Source: Bradyrhizobium sp. BRP22 (lineage in GTDB: Bacteria; Pseudomonadota; Alphaproteobacteria; Rhizobiales; Xanthobacteraceae). From it: 64,000 nucleotides of DNA. Shown here one piece after another: positions 39,535-48,659 of this stretch. A model generated the notes under the pieces. That model did not search any database. It was given only the letters and a program-made list of their open reading frames with translations, and had not been told where the DNA came from. The first letter of the stretch is position 1. Every line of letters starts with the position of its first letter. Location of the stretch: the NCBI RefSeq assembly GCF_020194175.1, contig NZ_JADYVX010000017.1, positions 85,936 through 149,935 on the forward strand. Direction: 5' to 3'. Made by a program: the position numbers and the translations under genes.

Positions 39535-41826
39535 ATGACGAAAGCCGCTCCCGCTCCCAAGGCGAATATGGGCCAGCCGATCCCGCGCTATGACGCCGTC
39601 GCCAAGGTGACGGGGAGGGCGCAATATGCGTCCGACATGCCGCTGCGCGATCCTGCCTACGCCTTTCTCGTCACCAGCGCGATCGCAAAGGGTCGTGTCG
39701 ACAGCTTTGATCTGTCGGAAGCGCAGAAGGTGCGCGGCGTCGTCGACATCGTGACGCACGAGAATGCGGAGCGGCTCGAGCCTGCAAAGTTCTTCAGTAA
39801 TGGCGGCTATGCGTCCACGACCAATCAGCCGCTGCGATCCTCCGAGATCGCCGAGGAGGGGCAGATCATCGCGGTCGTGCTCGCCGATACCTATGAGGCG
39901 GCGCGCGAAGCCGCGCATCGTGTCAAGGTGAGCTATACGGCGGCAACGCCCACCACGAGCTTTCATTCGGCCGGCACGGTCGCGGCCCGCGCCAAGGGCC
40001 AGCTTGCGATGTTCGAGGACGACCCGAAGGTCGGCCATTTCGACAAGGCGTTCGAGGAGGCGGAGGTGAAGGTCTCTGCCGAATATGAAACGCCACCGCA
40101 GCACCACAACCCAATGGAGCTGTTTGCCACCAGCGTCGCGTGGAATGGCGACAGTCTGACCATCTACGAACCGAGCCAGTTCGTCTACGGATTGAAGAAC
40201 GGCGTTGCCACGCAGCTCGGGATCGATCCTGATCAGGTGCACGTGGTCAATCCTTATGTCGGCGGCGCCTTTGGCTCCAAGGGCTCGATGACGCCGCGCA
40301 CCGCGATCATGGCGAGCATTTCCCGCCGCCTGCGCCGGCCCGTGAAGCTCGTCGCCACCCGCGACCAGGGCTTCAACGTGGCGACCTATCGCGCCGAGAC
40401 GCGCCATCGCATCGAGCTCGGCGCACGGCGTGACGGCAAGCTGACCGCCCTGCGGCACGAGGGCTGGGAAATCTCTTCCCGCGCCGACGCCTATTGCGTC
40501 GGCGGCACCAAGACCACGACGCGGCTCTATGATTGCCCGAATGTCGACAGCCTGGTCTGGATCGTGCGTGCGGACCGCAACACCCCCGGCTTCATGCGCT
40601 CGCCGCCGGAAGTGCCGTATCTGTTCGCGCTGGAGAGCGCGATGGATGAGCTGGCCTATCGCTTGAAGATGGATCCGATCGAGCTGCGGCGCATCAATGA
40701 CACGATGCGGGAGCCGATCGGCGGCAAGCCGTATACATCGCGCTCGTTGATGGCGTGCTTCGATGAAGGCGCCAAGGCGTTCGGCTGGGCACAGCGCAAC
40801 CGTCAGCCGAAAGCGATGTCTGATGGCGATTGGTTGATCGGCTATGGCTGCGCCACCACCTGCTATCCGACCCAGGTGGCGCCGGCCGCGGCCCGCGTGC
40901 GGCTGCGGCGCGATGGCCGCGTGCGTGTCGAGATCGCCGGTCACGAGATCGGCACTGGCGCTTACACCGTCATCGCGCAGGCGGCTGCTGCGAGACTCGA
41001 CGTTCCCGTCGAGAAAGTCACCGTCCTGATCGGCGATAGCGACCTGCCGCCGGCGCCGGTAGCGGGCGGCTCGAATTCGACCGCGAGTACATGCTCCGCC
41101 GTGATGATGGTGTGCGACCAGATCAAACAGCGGCTGTTCAAGGCGCTAATGCCGAACGAAAGCCTTTCGGACAAGGCCAAGGAGACCGTTGGCGTCGGCC
41201 AGACGCCATCGAGCAGGGCGGCCCGCAGCGACCAGCCGCTCGACCGCGAAAAGGCATTCGATGCGCTCGGCCTCAGTGTGATCGAGGAGTATGGCGAGTG
41301 GAAGCCCGAGGGCGCGCCGATGGATTCCTTCCGCGCCATGCATAGCGGTCAGGTGCGCATGGTCGGTGGGCCGGAGTTCGGCGACAAGATCGCCTATGCG
41401 TTCGGCGCCGATTTCGTCGAGGTGCGCGTCAACCGCTTCACGCATGAGATCCGCGTGCCGCGCGTGCTCGGCGCTTTCGCCGCCGGCCACATCATGAACC
41501 CGCGCACCGCGCGCAGCCAGTTGATGGGTGGCCTGATCTGGGGCGTGGCCTCGGCGCTGCATGAGGCGACGGAGCTTGACGAGCGCTATGCGCGTTACGT
41601 CAACGACAACCTTGCCGATTATCTCGTCCCGGTGAACGCGGATATTCCTGAGGTCGAGGTGATCCTGCTGTCGGAGGAGGACGCGCAAGTCAATCCGGCC
41701 GGCATCAAGGGGCTCGGCGAACTCGGCAATGTCGGCACCAATGCCGCCGTCTGCAACGCGATTTTCCACGCGACGGGCCAGCGCATCCGAACTTTGCCGG
41801 TGCGGCTCGAGAAGATCGAGGTATAG
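39535..41826 (+). CDS. paoC: Aldehyde oxidoreductase, molybdenum-cofactor subunit (PaoC type)
   Basis: 763 residues. The molybdopterin-binding domains of xanthine oxidase-type enzymes are clear: NPYVGGAFGSKGS, GHEIGTGAYTVIAQAAA and a C-terminal GIKGLGELGNVGTNAA containing the catalytic Glu (about 729). It oxidises aldehydes, probably aromatic ones, to acids in the periplasm. The cofactor is expected to be the cytosine dinucleotide form. No paoD-type insertion chaperone follows; an FKBP gene does, so the chaperone must lie elsewhere. The subunit is somewhat longer than E. coli PaoC (732 residues). Confidence 0.93.
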   Translation: MTKAAPAPKANMGQPIPRYDAVAKVTGRAQYASDMPLRDPAYAFLVTSAIAKGRVDSFDLSEAQKVRGVVDIVTHENAERLEPAKFFSNGGYASTTNQPLRSSEIAEEGQIIAVVLADTYEAAREAAHRVKVSYTAATPTTSFHSAGTVAARAKGQLAMFEDDPKVGHFDKAFEEAEVKVSAEYETPPQHHNPMELFATSVAWNGDSLTIYEPSQFVYGLKNGVATQLGIDPDQVHVVNPYVGGAFGSKGSMTPRTAIMASISRRLRRPVKLVATRDQGFNVATYRAETRHRIELGARRDGKLTALRHEGWEISSRADAYCVGGTKTTTRLYDCPNVDSLVWIVRADRNTPGFMRSPPEVPYLFALESAMDELAYRLKMDPIELRRINDTMREPIGGKPYTSRSLMACFDEGAKAFGWAQRNRQPKAMSDGDWLIGYGCATTCYPTQVAPAAARVRLRRDGRVRVEIAGHEIGTGAYTVIAQAAAARLDVPVEKVTVLIGDSDLPPAPVAGGSNSTASTCSAVMMVCDQIKQRLFKALMPNESLSDKAKETVGVGQTPSSRAARSDQPLDREKAFDALGLSVIEEYGEWKPEGAPMDSFRAMHSGQVRMVGGPEFGDKIAYAFGADFVEVRVNRFTHEIRVPRVLGAFAAGHIMNPRTARSQLMGGLIWGVASALHEATELDERYARYVNDNLADYLVPVNADIPEVEVILLSEEDAQVNPAGIKGLGELGNVGTNAAVCNAIFHATGQRIRTLPVRLEKIEV

Positions 41827-41902
41827 CGCGTCGAAAAGGGCTAGGGAAATCGCCCGCCTTGCGTTAGAGACGTCCTCGTCCTAAGCAAACAAGGTAGTTG
41901 CG

Positions 41903-42358
41903 ATGCGCTCCACCCGACGCACCATCGTCAAGACCATCGCTGCCGTCGCGGCTGCGATCTCCGTTCCCGCCATGCCGAGGATGGCATCGGCCCAACCAGC
42001 AGGAAAAACCGTGACGACACCTTCAGGATTGCAAATCATCGACAGCCAGGTCGGCACCGGTGCCTCGCCGAAGCCCGGCCAGATCTGTGTCATGCATTAC
42101 ACCGGGTGGCTCTACGAGAACGGCCAGAAGGGCAAGAAGTTCGACTCGTCGGTGGATCGCAACGAGCCCTTCGAGTTTCCGATCGGCCAGCGCAAGGTGA
42201 TCACCGGCTGGGATGAGGGCGTCGCCACGATGAAGGTCGGCGGCAAGCGTACTCTCATCATTCCGCCCAATCTCGGCTATGGCGCGCGCGGCGCCGGCGG
42301 CGTGATCCCGCCGAATGCGACGCTGATCTTCGACGTCGAATTGCTGGCCGTGAAGTGA
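41903..42358 (+). CDS. FKBP-type peptidyl-prolyl isomerase, exported
   Basis: 151 residues. A signal peptide (RRTIVKTIAAVAAAIS..ASAQ) precedes one FKBP domain: GTGASPKPGQICVMHYTGWL, KFDSSVDRNEPFEFPIG, VITGWDEGVATMKVGGKR (quoted in part) and IPPNLGYGARGAGGVIPPN. These are the conserved rotamase active-site blocks. It helps proteins fold in the periplasm. It lies 76 bp downstream of paoC and may be cotranscribed with it. Confidence 0.93.
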   Translation: MRSTRRTIVKTIAAVAAAISVPAMPRMASAQPAGKTVTTPSGLQIIDSQVGTGASPKPGQICVMHYTGWLYENGQKGKKFDSSVDRNEPFEFPIGQRKVITGWDEGVATMKVGGKRTLIIPPNLGYGARGAGGVIPPNATLIFDVELLAVK

Positions 42359-42419
42359 CTGGTTTGCAGCGCCGGTTTTCGGTAGCATCCGCGACAGCAA
42401 CATTTCCGGGAAGCCAGCA

Positions 42420-42926
42420 ATGACCGGCACGCACGATCACTCCCATTCGCATGACCATGACGAACGCTGGAAGCATGATGGCGTTCGCGTCATTCCCGGC
42501 AACCAGCTCGATCCGAACGTGCCGTCGACGGCAGGCATGGACCGCAAGGCCGCGATCAATTTTGCGCGCGTCGGCGCACAGAAGCTGTGGGCGGGTACTG
42601 TAACCATCAAGCCCGACGCCAAGACCGGCGCGCACCATCACGGCCATCTCGAAAGCATCATCTATGTCGTGAAAGGCAAGGCGCGGATGCGCTGGGGCGA
42701 GCATCTGCAATTCACCGCCGAAGCCGGCCCCGGCGATTTCATCTTCGTGCCGCCTTATGTGCCGCATCAGGAGATCAACGCCAGCCCGGACGAAGTGCTC
42801 GAATGCGTGCTGGTCCGCAGCGACGGCGAAGCGGTCGCGATCAATCTCGACATCGAGCCGGTGGAGAAGCCGGAGACGGTGCTGTGGGTCGATCCCGTGC
42901 ACCGGCATCCGGACGAGAAGAAATGA
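42420..42926 (+). CDS. Cupin-domain protein
   Basis: 168 residues with one cupin fold. Motif 1 is GAHHHGHLESIIYVVKG (His72-74, His76, Glu78) and motif 2 is PGDFIFVPPYVPHQEIN (His116), the usual metal ligands. The N-terminus is His/Asp-rich (THDHSHSHDHDERWKHD) and may bind extra metal. Reaction unknown; small cupins of this kind include dioxygenases, isomerases and storage-like proteins. Same strand as the FKBP gene, 61 bp after it. Confidence 0.85.
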   Translation: MTGTHDHSHSHDHDERWKHDGVRVIPGNQLDPNVPSTAGMDRKAAINFARVGAQKLWAGTVTIKPDAKTGAHHHGHLESIIYVVKGKARMRWGEHLQFTAEAGPGDFIFVPPYVPHQEINASPDEVLECVLVRSDGEAVAINLDIEPVEKPETVLWVDPVHRHPDEKK

Positions 42927-42943
42927 TGGTGCGGTTGACCGCG

Positions 42944-43396
42944 CTATAATTGCCGCGAGCGATATTGCTCGTACTCCAGCCGGCACGCCTTGCTGAAGTC
43001 ATGCAGGAGGTCGACGGCATGGTCTTTGACCATGCTTCGCATCTCGACAAAGCTCTTGTCGGGCTCGGTATAGGTATCGAGGATTTTTTGCGCGACCTGT
43101 TCGGCCTTCTCGACGATCCTGGTGGATGACATCACCCGCATCCGCGAGATCTTGGCATAAAGCCCGACCAGGCCCGAAACGTCAGGGTTCTCGTGCTGGA
43201 GCGCATCGATGTAGCATTTCGATGCTATCTCGATGAAGTCGCGATAGATGTCCTGCCGGCGCAGGTTTTCGCTGGCAGACCATTGCGTCTGCGCCATGGC
43301 GCGCTGGGTGAACCAGGCCGTCGTCGCCGAGGTCAGGCCGCCGATGGCGGCGCCGGCCAATGCCGCAAAACCCGAGATCAGCGACGCGTCGACCAT
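42944..43396 (-). CDS. Membrane-anchored hypothetical protein
   Basis: 150 residues. One N-terminal membrane segment (SLISGFAALAGAAIGGL) followed by a helical cytoplasmic domain (QRAMAQTQWSASENLRRQDI, YRDFIEIASKCYIDALQ) rich in Gln, Glu and Arg. This layout recurs in many proteobacterial proteins of unknown function. Convergent with the cupin gene and just downstream of dld on the same strand. Confidence 0.75.
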   Translation of the reverse strand: MVDASLISGFAALAGAAIGGLTSATTAWFTQRAMAQTQWSASENLRRQDIYRDFIEIASKCYIDALQHENPDVSGLVGLYAKISRMRVMSSTRIVEKAEQVAQKILDTYTEPDKSFVEMRSMVKDHAVDLLHDFSKACRLEYEQYRSRQL

Positions 43397-43453
43397 TTGA
43401 CGATCAAGGCTGGACGATGTGGTTCGAAATGTGTGCTGCCGGGCGCCGCTGGC

Positions 43454-45259
43454 TCAGGAGGTCCAGGAGGCGCTGATCGTCCGCGCCTCGGGTCGGCCTG
43501 CCTCAAACCCGGTCTTCCAATGCAGGCACTTGGTGGTTCGCCCGATCCCGGGATTGAACGCATTGCAGGGGTCGAGCGCCTTGTAGTGTTCCACCAGCGC
43601 AGGCTTGGCGTGATAGAGATGGCCGACATTGTGCTCGGCCGGATATTCGGCACCGCGCTGGTCGAGCAACTTCCACATCTGCTCCTCGATCGCCTGACAA
43701 TCATGGCCTTTCGCCACGATGTAGTCCTGGTGGAAGACGTGGCAGAAGAAGTGGCCGTAATACAGCTTGTGCAGAAGCTTTGCGTCGATCTCCGGAGGCA
43801 GGCTTTCGCGCCACTGCTCGTCGTTGCGGCGGAGCGCGACATCGAGGGCGACGATGTCCTCGACCTCGCGGCCGTGGACGGCGCGATAACGCACCGCGGC
43901 GCCTGCAGCGGCGAAGCGGTGGAGCATCGCCTTGGCGCCCTCGTCCTTGGTGCAGGTGAAGAAATCGCCGTTTTTCGAGGGAAAGATCGACTGCAAATAT
44001 TGAGACGCTTCGTCGATGCCATCATCACCCATTTGCAGGATCAGGTGATGCTCGAAGCGGTCGCGGTACTCCATCATCCGCTTCGGCAAGTGACGGGGAA
44101 ACAGCGAGCTTGCGAATTGCATGACGCGGTCGCTGAGGTGGCCCGGCAGGAAGGACAGGCGTTCGCAGATCCCGTCAAAGCGTCCCTTGATCGCGAACAG
44201 CATCGGCAGCCAGGCGGTGCCGAGATAGTTGATGGCGAGAAAAGTATCCTTGCCGTACTTCTCAGCAATGTCGAAGGCTGTGCGGTGCAGATATTCGCCG
44301 GAAATCGGCAGCGAATTGAACTTGGCCAGGATATGCCGGCGGATCGTCTCGAGTTCGGCGGGATCGTTGGAGCCGATATAGAAGGCGCCGGTTCGCTCGG
44401 TCTTGGCGAAGGTGTCGAGCCGAACCGCCATCAGCATGACCTTGCCGGCGCTGCCTGATGCCTCGAACAGACGGTGCGGATCGGCATTGAAGCGGGCCGC
44501 CGTCGGCGCGTCGATGTCGCGGACGTGGGTCGCATAGTCGTGGTCGGACGCCAGCCGGTTCGGATCGTTCGCGACGTCGGCTTGCGTGAAGGCTCCGTTC
44601 TCCAGCCGTTCCAGCATCGCTTCGGGATCATTGCCGAGATTGATGCCGAGGTGGTTCACGAGATGAACGTCACCGGATTCGTCCAACCGGGCGAACAAGG
44701 CGAGCTGCGTGAACGCGGGGCCGCGGTGGATCAGCGCGCCGCCCGAATTGTTGCAGATGCCGCCGAACACGGAGGCGCCGATGCAGGACGAGCCGATCAC
44801 GGAGTGAGGGTCCCGCCCCAGCGGCCGCAGCCGGTCCTCGAGCTGATAGAGCGTCGCACCGGGCAGGCACACCACCTGCTTGCCTTCGTTGATGAGGTGG
44901 ATGCCTGTTATCCGCATGGTGTTGATCAACACGATGCCGCGGTCATAGTCGTTGCCGTCAGGCGTCGACCCGCCGGTGAGGCCGGTATTGGCGGCCTGCA
45001 TGATCACGATCTTGTTGGCGGCGACGCAGACCTTCAGCACCCGCCACAGCTCGACGAGGGTGCCGGGGCGGACCACCGCGACAACAGGACCATGTCCGAA
45101 ACGAAAGCCGGTGCAAAATCTCCGGGTCTGCTCCATGCCGGTCAGGACATGGGATCTTCCGACAATGTTAGAAAGCTGCTTGAGAAGAGCGGCGTCATCC
45201 CCGACGCTCTTGTCGGCATCATTGGTCGAGTTGGGCGGCAGTCGAACAGCAGACTCCAT
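43454..45259 (-). CDS. dld: Quinone-dependent D-lactate dehydrogenase
   Basis: 601 residues from the ATG at 45259 (MESAVRLPPN), with CGGAG upstream; a longer start at 45325 is unlikely. FAD-binding type 4 domain: VVAVVRPGTLVELWRVL, MQAANTGLTGGSTPDG and SSCIGASVFGGICNNSGG. The C-terminal membrane-binding domain of Dld follows (PISGEYLHRTAFDIAEKYG, KLYYGHFFCHVFHQDY). It oxidises D-lactate to pyruvate on the inner face of the membrane and feeds electrons to ubiquinone. It is slightly longer than E. coli Dld. No lactate permease or regulator is nearby. Confidence 0.95.
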   Translation of the reverse strand: MESAVRLPPNSTNDADKSVGDDAALLKQLSNIVGRSHVLTGMEQTRRFCTGFRFGHGPVVAVVRPGTLVELWRVLKVCVAANKIVIMQAANTGLTGGSTPDGNDYDRGIVLINTMRITGIHLINEGKQVVCLPGATLYQLEDRLRPLGRDPHSVIGSSCIGASVFGGICNNSGGALIHRGPAFTQLALFARLDESGDVHLVNHLGINLGNDPEAMLERLENGAFTQADVANDPNRLASDHDYATHVRDIDAPTAARFNADPHRLFEASGSAGKVMLMAVRLDTFAKTERTGAFYIGSNDPAELETIRRHILAKFNSLPISGEYLHRTAFDIAEKYGKDTFLAINYLGTAWLPMLFAIKGRFDGICERLSFLPGHLSDRVMQFASSLFPRHLPKRMMEYRDRFEHHLILQMGDDGIDEASQYLQSIFPSKNGDFFTCTKDEGAKAMLHRFAAAGAAVRYRAVHGREVEDIVALDVALRRNDEQWRESLPPEIDAKLLHKLYYGHFFCHVFHQDYIVAKGHDCQAIEEQMWKLLDQRGAEYPAEHNVGHLYHAKPALVEHYKALDPCNAFNPGIGRTTKCLHWKTGFEAGRPEARTISASWTS

Positions 45260-45373
45260 GGCAAGACTCCGTTCATGCAACGCCCTCCGCACGTCTATTC
45301 GTAAAACTCCCCTCGGAAATGTCAAAAAGCCAGGGGCCGGTTTCTGCCAGCCTGACGCAAGCGCGATGCAAGA

Positions 45374-45610
45374 TCACCGTGCGAACAGACAAGCCGTAGC
45401 GGCGGTGCACACGAATGGGCGCGCATCGCCGTTCAGCACGTCGCTGCCGTCGCCGCCCTTAAGATAGTCATTGCCGTTGCCGCCCAGTAGGGCGTCCTTT
45501 CCCTTGCCTCCCCACACATGATCGTTGCCGTCGCCGACCGTGATCTTGTCCGCGTCATCGCGGCCGCTGATTGTGTCGTTGCCCGTCGTGGCCGCGAGGC
45601 AGTCCTTCCT
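45374..45610 (-). pseudogene. RTX calcium-binding repeat remnant
   Basis: The minus strand encodes TGNDTISGRDDADKITVGDG, NDHVWGGKGKDALLGGNGND and YLKGGDGSDVLNG, four to five RTX nonapeptides (GGxGxDxLx) that bind calcium. It ends at a stop 14 residues beyond the repeats. No start, secretion signal or catalytic domain is present. The reading frame continues upstream into a REP-like element (45611-45685), and about 80 codons of read-through there are meaningless. It looks like the 3' scrap of a type I secreted RTX protein, truncated by or at the repeat. Confidence 0.7.
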
Positions 45611-45685
45611 GCTGGCGAGGAGCGCAGCGACGAAGCGATCTATGCTTCCGCACGCGGAGAGATGGATTGCTTCGCTCGCAATGAC
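45611..45685. repeat. REP-like element, family C (copy 2)
   Basis: Contains GGCGAGGAGCGCAGCGACG, CGATCTATGCTTCCG and GATGGATTGCTTCGCTCGC blocks ending in AATGAC, as in the copies at 12855-12929 and 55261-55342. The left end is diverged. It abuts the RTX remnant, and its insertion may have removed the front of that gene. Confidence 0.7.
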
Positions 45686-45700
45686 GGTGATGCGCAAGGT

Positions 45701-47227
45701 TTACGCAAACACGCGGTGATCAATCTGTCCGTTCGGCACCACGTAGCCGTAGCGCGTATTCGACGGTTCCGGCCCGTCCTTCTCGTATTTCGCCTTCATC
45801 ATCGCGAAGCGGTCGCCCTTCAGTTCCAGCATCGCACGCTTGGGCTGGACGTCGTAGAGCCGGGCATTGTTGTCGCCGAAGATCGCGCGCTTCACCGGTC
45901 CGTCCGCAGGCCCGAGCGGCGCATAGCCGAACTTCTTCTGCATCGCCTCGGGGATCTCGAGCCGCCTCAAGCCTTCGATCTGCCACTGCGGCGCGCCGGT
46001 CCAGAGTGCGTCGGTGCCCCAGCAGACATGGTCGACGCCGAGCCCCTTGATCAGCGTGCCCATCAGTGCGGCGCAGACATTCGGCTCCGCCACCAGGGTC
46101 GTGGCAAACAATTGTCCGACATCGCCATAGACGTTGTTGACGCCATATTGCGCGGGAATGTCGGCGAGGTCGGAGGTCCAGGCGATGCGGCCGGTGCGTT
46201 CGAACTCGGCCAGCGCCACTTTCGGGTCGCCGCCGACATGGCGGTAGGCGGAGTGATAGATGATGAAATTGAGTTGCGGCCAGTCTTTCGCGGCTTGCCC
46301 GACATCGGCGACGTCAGCGAAGCCGCGCAGGTTCGGATATTGCTTCTCGATGCCCGGCGGGAACAGGCCCTTGTGCACGCAGACATTCTTGATGCCCGCC
46401 TTCACCATCTTCTCGTAGCCCTTGTAGGTGACTTTCTCGTCGTCCATGCGCCAGGGATAGCGGCTGATCTCCTTGTGGGTATTGTCGCCGATCGTGTAGC
46501 CCTTGCAGGACTCGGGTCTCAGCGCCAGCGCCGCATCGAGCTTGTCGAGCCAGCCAGGCTGGCCAGGGGTGAAGATCGCGTGACAGAACACTCGCCGCGA
46601 GCCGGCCTCGTCGTTGATCTTCTTGCGCGCGTCCGCCATCTGCTCGTTGGTCAGGAACCAGTCCTGCTCGATGTCGGATGGCGCCGATGAGATCAGCGCG
46701 ATCTTGGTGTCGCTATCGAGAAACATCTCCTTCTTGTAGTTGTTGAACTTCAGATCCTCGATGGTCTGCTCGTGCTCGCTCAGCTGCTTGTTCCAGCCGG
46801 CCTTGCCGACCGCCTTGCGCATCTCGACGAAGCCCATGATGCGGGTGTCGTCGCGCAGGAAATGCGTGTGCATGTCCATGATGAACTGGTCTTTCAGCGT
46901 ATTCGCGCGCTCCTGCGCCATCGCCGGCGTTGCGGCTTCAGCCTTGTTCACGGCGAACAGCGGTCCATAGACCTCGTTCATCGCCAGGAAAGAGGCGGCC
47001 ATGCCGGCCGCCGTCTGGAAGAATCTCCGGCGGTCGAGGCCCTGCCTGCCGCCGAGCTCGTCGGCCATCGCGAGCAGCCGGGCCTCGACCTCGCGCTGCC
47101 GCTCGTTCTGCGGGTCGGGATAGAATTCGTCGCTGGAGACGATCTGGGTCGGGATTGGCGTCGGATATTGACAAAGTTCCGACGGCATCAAGGCTGCAAG
47201 TTCTTCTTCGGTGAGATTGCTGCTCAT
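45701..47227 (-). CDS. Amidohydrolase-2 family protein with internal twin-arginine signal
   Basis: 508 residues. A 65-residue hydrophilic N-terminus precedes a twin-arginine signal (LDRRRFFQTAAGMAASFLA, residues 64-82), so it is probably Tat-exported. The catalytic TIM barrel is of the 2-pyrone-4,6-dicarboxylate lactonase / decarboxylase type: QFIMDMHTHFL gives the HxH metal pair, NFIIYHSAYRH a further His, and GTDALWTGAPQWQIEGL the catalytic Asp. It would hydrolyse or decarboxylate an organic substrate in the periplasm. A divergent alpha/beta-hydrolase gene lies 233 bp upstream. Confidence 0.85.
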   Translation of the reverse strand: MSSNLTEEELAALMPSELCQYPTPIPTQIVSSDEFYPDPQNERQREVEARLLAMADELGGRQGLDRRRFFQTAAGMAASFLAMNEVYGPLFAVNKAEAATPAMAQERANTLKDQFIMDMHTHFLRDDTRIMGFVEMRKAVGKAGWNKQLSEHEQTIEDLKFNNYKKEMFLDSDTKIALISSAPSDIEQDWFLTNEQMADARKKINDEAGSRRVFCHAIFTPGQPGWLDKLDAALALRPESCKGYTIGDNTHKEISRYPWRMDDEKVTYKGYEKMVKAGIKNVCVHKGLFPPGIEKQYPNLRGFADVADVGQAAKDWPQLNFIIYHSAYRHVGGDPKVALAEFERTGRIAWTSDLADIPAQYGVNNVYGDVGQLFATTLVAEPNVCAALMGTLIKGLGVDHVCWGTDALWTGAPQWQIEGLRRLEIPEAMQKKFGYAPLGPADGPVKRAIFGDNNARLYDVQPKRAMLELKGDRFAMMKAKYEKDGPEPSNTRYGYVVPNGQIDHRVFA

Positions 47228-47326
47228 GAACTACTCCCTGTATTGCGCCGGATTCTTCTCCGGTCTGGCGGGCGCGAAGACTAGGCCCAGTTTCGCCAAG
47301 CGTCGTGGCTTCTTCCCGCGGCAACG

Positions 47327-47365
47327 TTCACAAACGCGTGCGCCGAGTTTCGCAACACGTGCGAC
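47327..47365. promoter_or_regulatory. Imperfect direct repeats in a divergent promoter region
   Basis: TTCACAAACGCGTGCGC (47327-47343) and TTCGCAACACGTGCGAC (47349-47365) resemble each other and start 22 bp apart, about two helical turns. They lie in the 233-bp gap between the divergent amidohydrolase (start 47227) and alpha/beta-hydrolase (start 47461) genes. No regulator gene is adjacent; no promoter was assigned. Confidence 0.25.
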
Positions 47366-47460
47366 AACACGATGGGTGCTCTCTCGCAACGGCGCGCCAA
47401 CGCTGCTAATCTCTTGACCTGCGATCGGACGAAGAATCCGAACCACGGGAGAGGCGAGCC

Positions 47461-48486
47461 ATGGCGCGTTCCGAACAAGCGGTCCCAAGGCGCACAGTCA
47501 TCAAGGGCATCGGTGCAGGTCTCGCCGCCGGCGCCATCGGCGCCCCGTCAGCGCAGGCCGAGACGGCGGTTCCATCGCAAGCTGGAGAGATCTGGAGCAG
47601 CGAATACTGGGCGAAGAAGGGCGATGTTCCGCTTTGGATGTACCGCAAGCGGATCGGAGCGCCGCAAACAGGCGAGCCTGCACGCCCGGTGGTGTTCTTC
47701 GTCCATGGCTCATCGGTGACCTCGCGGGTGTTCGACGTCAGCGTGCCCGGCAAGGGCGAATATTCCGTGATGAATGAATTCGCCCGCTATGGTTTCGACT
47801 GCTGGACCATGGACCACGAGAATTACGGCAAGTCCGGCCGCACCTCGGGCAATTCCGATATCGCGAGCGGCGCTGAGGACCTGAAAGCCGCGGTCGAGGT
47901 CATCGCTGGTGCGACCGGCCGACAGAAATACCATTTCGTCGGCGAGTCCTCGGGCGCGCTGCGCGCCGGCGCCTACGCCATGGTCGCGCCCGAGCGCATC
48001 GATCGGCTGGTGTTTGCGGCTTTCACCTACAAGGGCGAGGGATCGCCGACACTGGCAAAGCGCGCCGAGCAGCTCGACTATTTCCGCTCGCACAACATGC
48101 GCAAACGCGACCGCGACATGATCCGCTCGATCGCGACCCGCGACAAGCCCGGCACCTCCGACCCCGCCGTGATGGAAGCGCTGGCGGATGCCGAATTGCA
48201 GTTCGGCGACCAGATTCCGACCGGCACCTATCTCGACATGACCGCCAATCTGCCGGTGGTGCATCCGGAGAAGGTGCTGGCGCCCGTGTTGCTGATCCGC
48301 GGCGAACATGACGGCATTGCGACGGTCGCCGATCTCGAGGCGTTCTACAACCGGCTGCCGAACGGCGACCGCCAGTTCGTCATCCTCCCCGGCACCGCCC
48401 ATTCCGTGGTGCTCGCCATCAACCGGCAATTGTTCTGGCATGTGACACGATCGTTCCTGACCATGCCGACGCCGATCGCGACGTAG
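47461..48486 (+). CDS. Alpha/beta hydrolase, probably Tat-exported
   Basis: 341 residues. The start MARSEQAVPRRTVIKGIGAG and an AGAIGAPSAQAE cleavage region form a short Tat-like signal. The fold has VVFFVHGSSVTSRVFD (oxyanion hole), the nucleophile elbow VGESSGALRAG (Ser163), an Asp in IRGEHDGIAT and His in LPGTAHSVVLA. It is an esterase or lipase of unknown substrate. It is divergent from the Tat-type amidohydrolase gene at 45701, which suggests the two act on related periplasmic compounds. Confidence 0.87.
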   Translation: MARSEQAVPRRTVIKGIGAGLAAGAIGAPSAQAETAVPSQAGEIWSSEYWAKKGDVPLWMYRKRIGAPQTGEPARPVVFFVHGSSVTSRVFDVSVPGKGEYSVMNEFARYGFDCWTMDHENYGKSGRTSGNSDIASGAEDLKAAVEVIAGATGRQKYHFVGESSGALRAGAYAMVAPERIDRLVFAAFTYKGEGSPTLAKRAEQLDYFRSHNMRKRDRDMIRSIATRDKPGTSDPAVMEALADAELQFGDQIPTGTYLDMTANLPVVHPEKVLAPVLLIRGEHDGIATVADLEAFYNRLPNGDRQFVILPGTAHSVVLAINRQLFWHVTRSFLTMPTPIAT

Positions 48487-48502
48487 GCTCAGGGCTCTCG
48501 GT

Positions 48503-48576
48503 GTCGTTCCGGGGCGATGCAAAGCATCGAACCCGGAACCTCGAGATTCCGGGTTCGCTTCGCGCCCCGGAATGAC
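48503..48576. repeat. REP-like element, family A (copy 1)
   Basis: Ends GTCGTTCCGGGGCG and CGCCCCGGAATGAC are complementary. GATGCAAAGCATCG and ACCCGGAACCTCGAGATTCCGGGT form internal hairpins (shown in outline). Related copies are at 57868-57967 and 63048-63127. It lies just downstream of the alpha/beta-hydrolase gene. Confidence 0.75.
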
Positions 48577-48659
48577 CGTGTAACTTTTTTTAGATCCCCT
48601 GTCGGACTCCCGCCCGCCCGTCCGTCCTTGGGCTGAACACCATGCAAAAGGAGCCCATG

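Noticed and set aside
45611..45697. Upstream extension of the RTX frame as part of a real gene
   Set aside because: These codons are read through a REP-like element that also occurs at 12855 and 55261, so they are not protein-coding.
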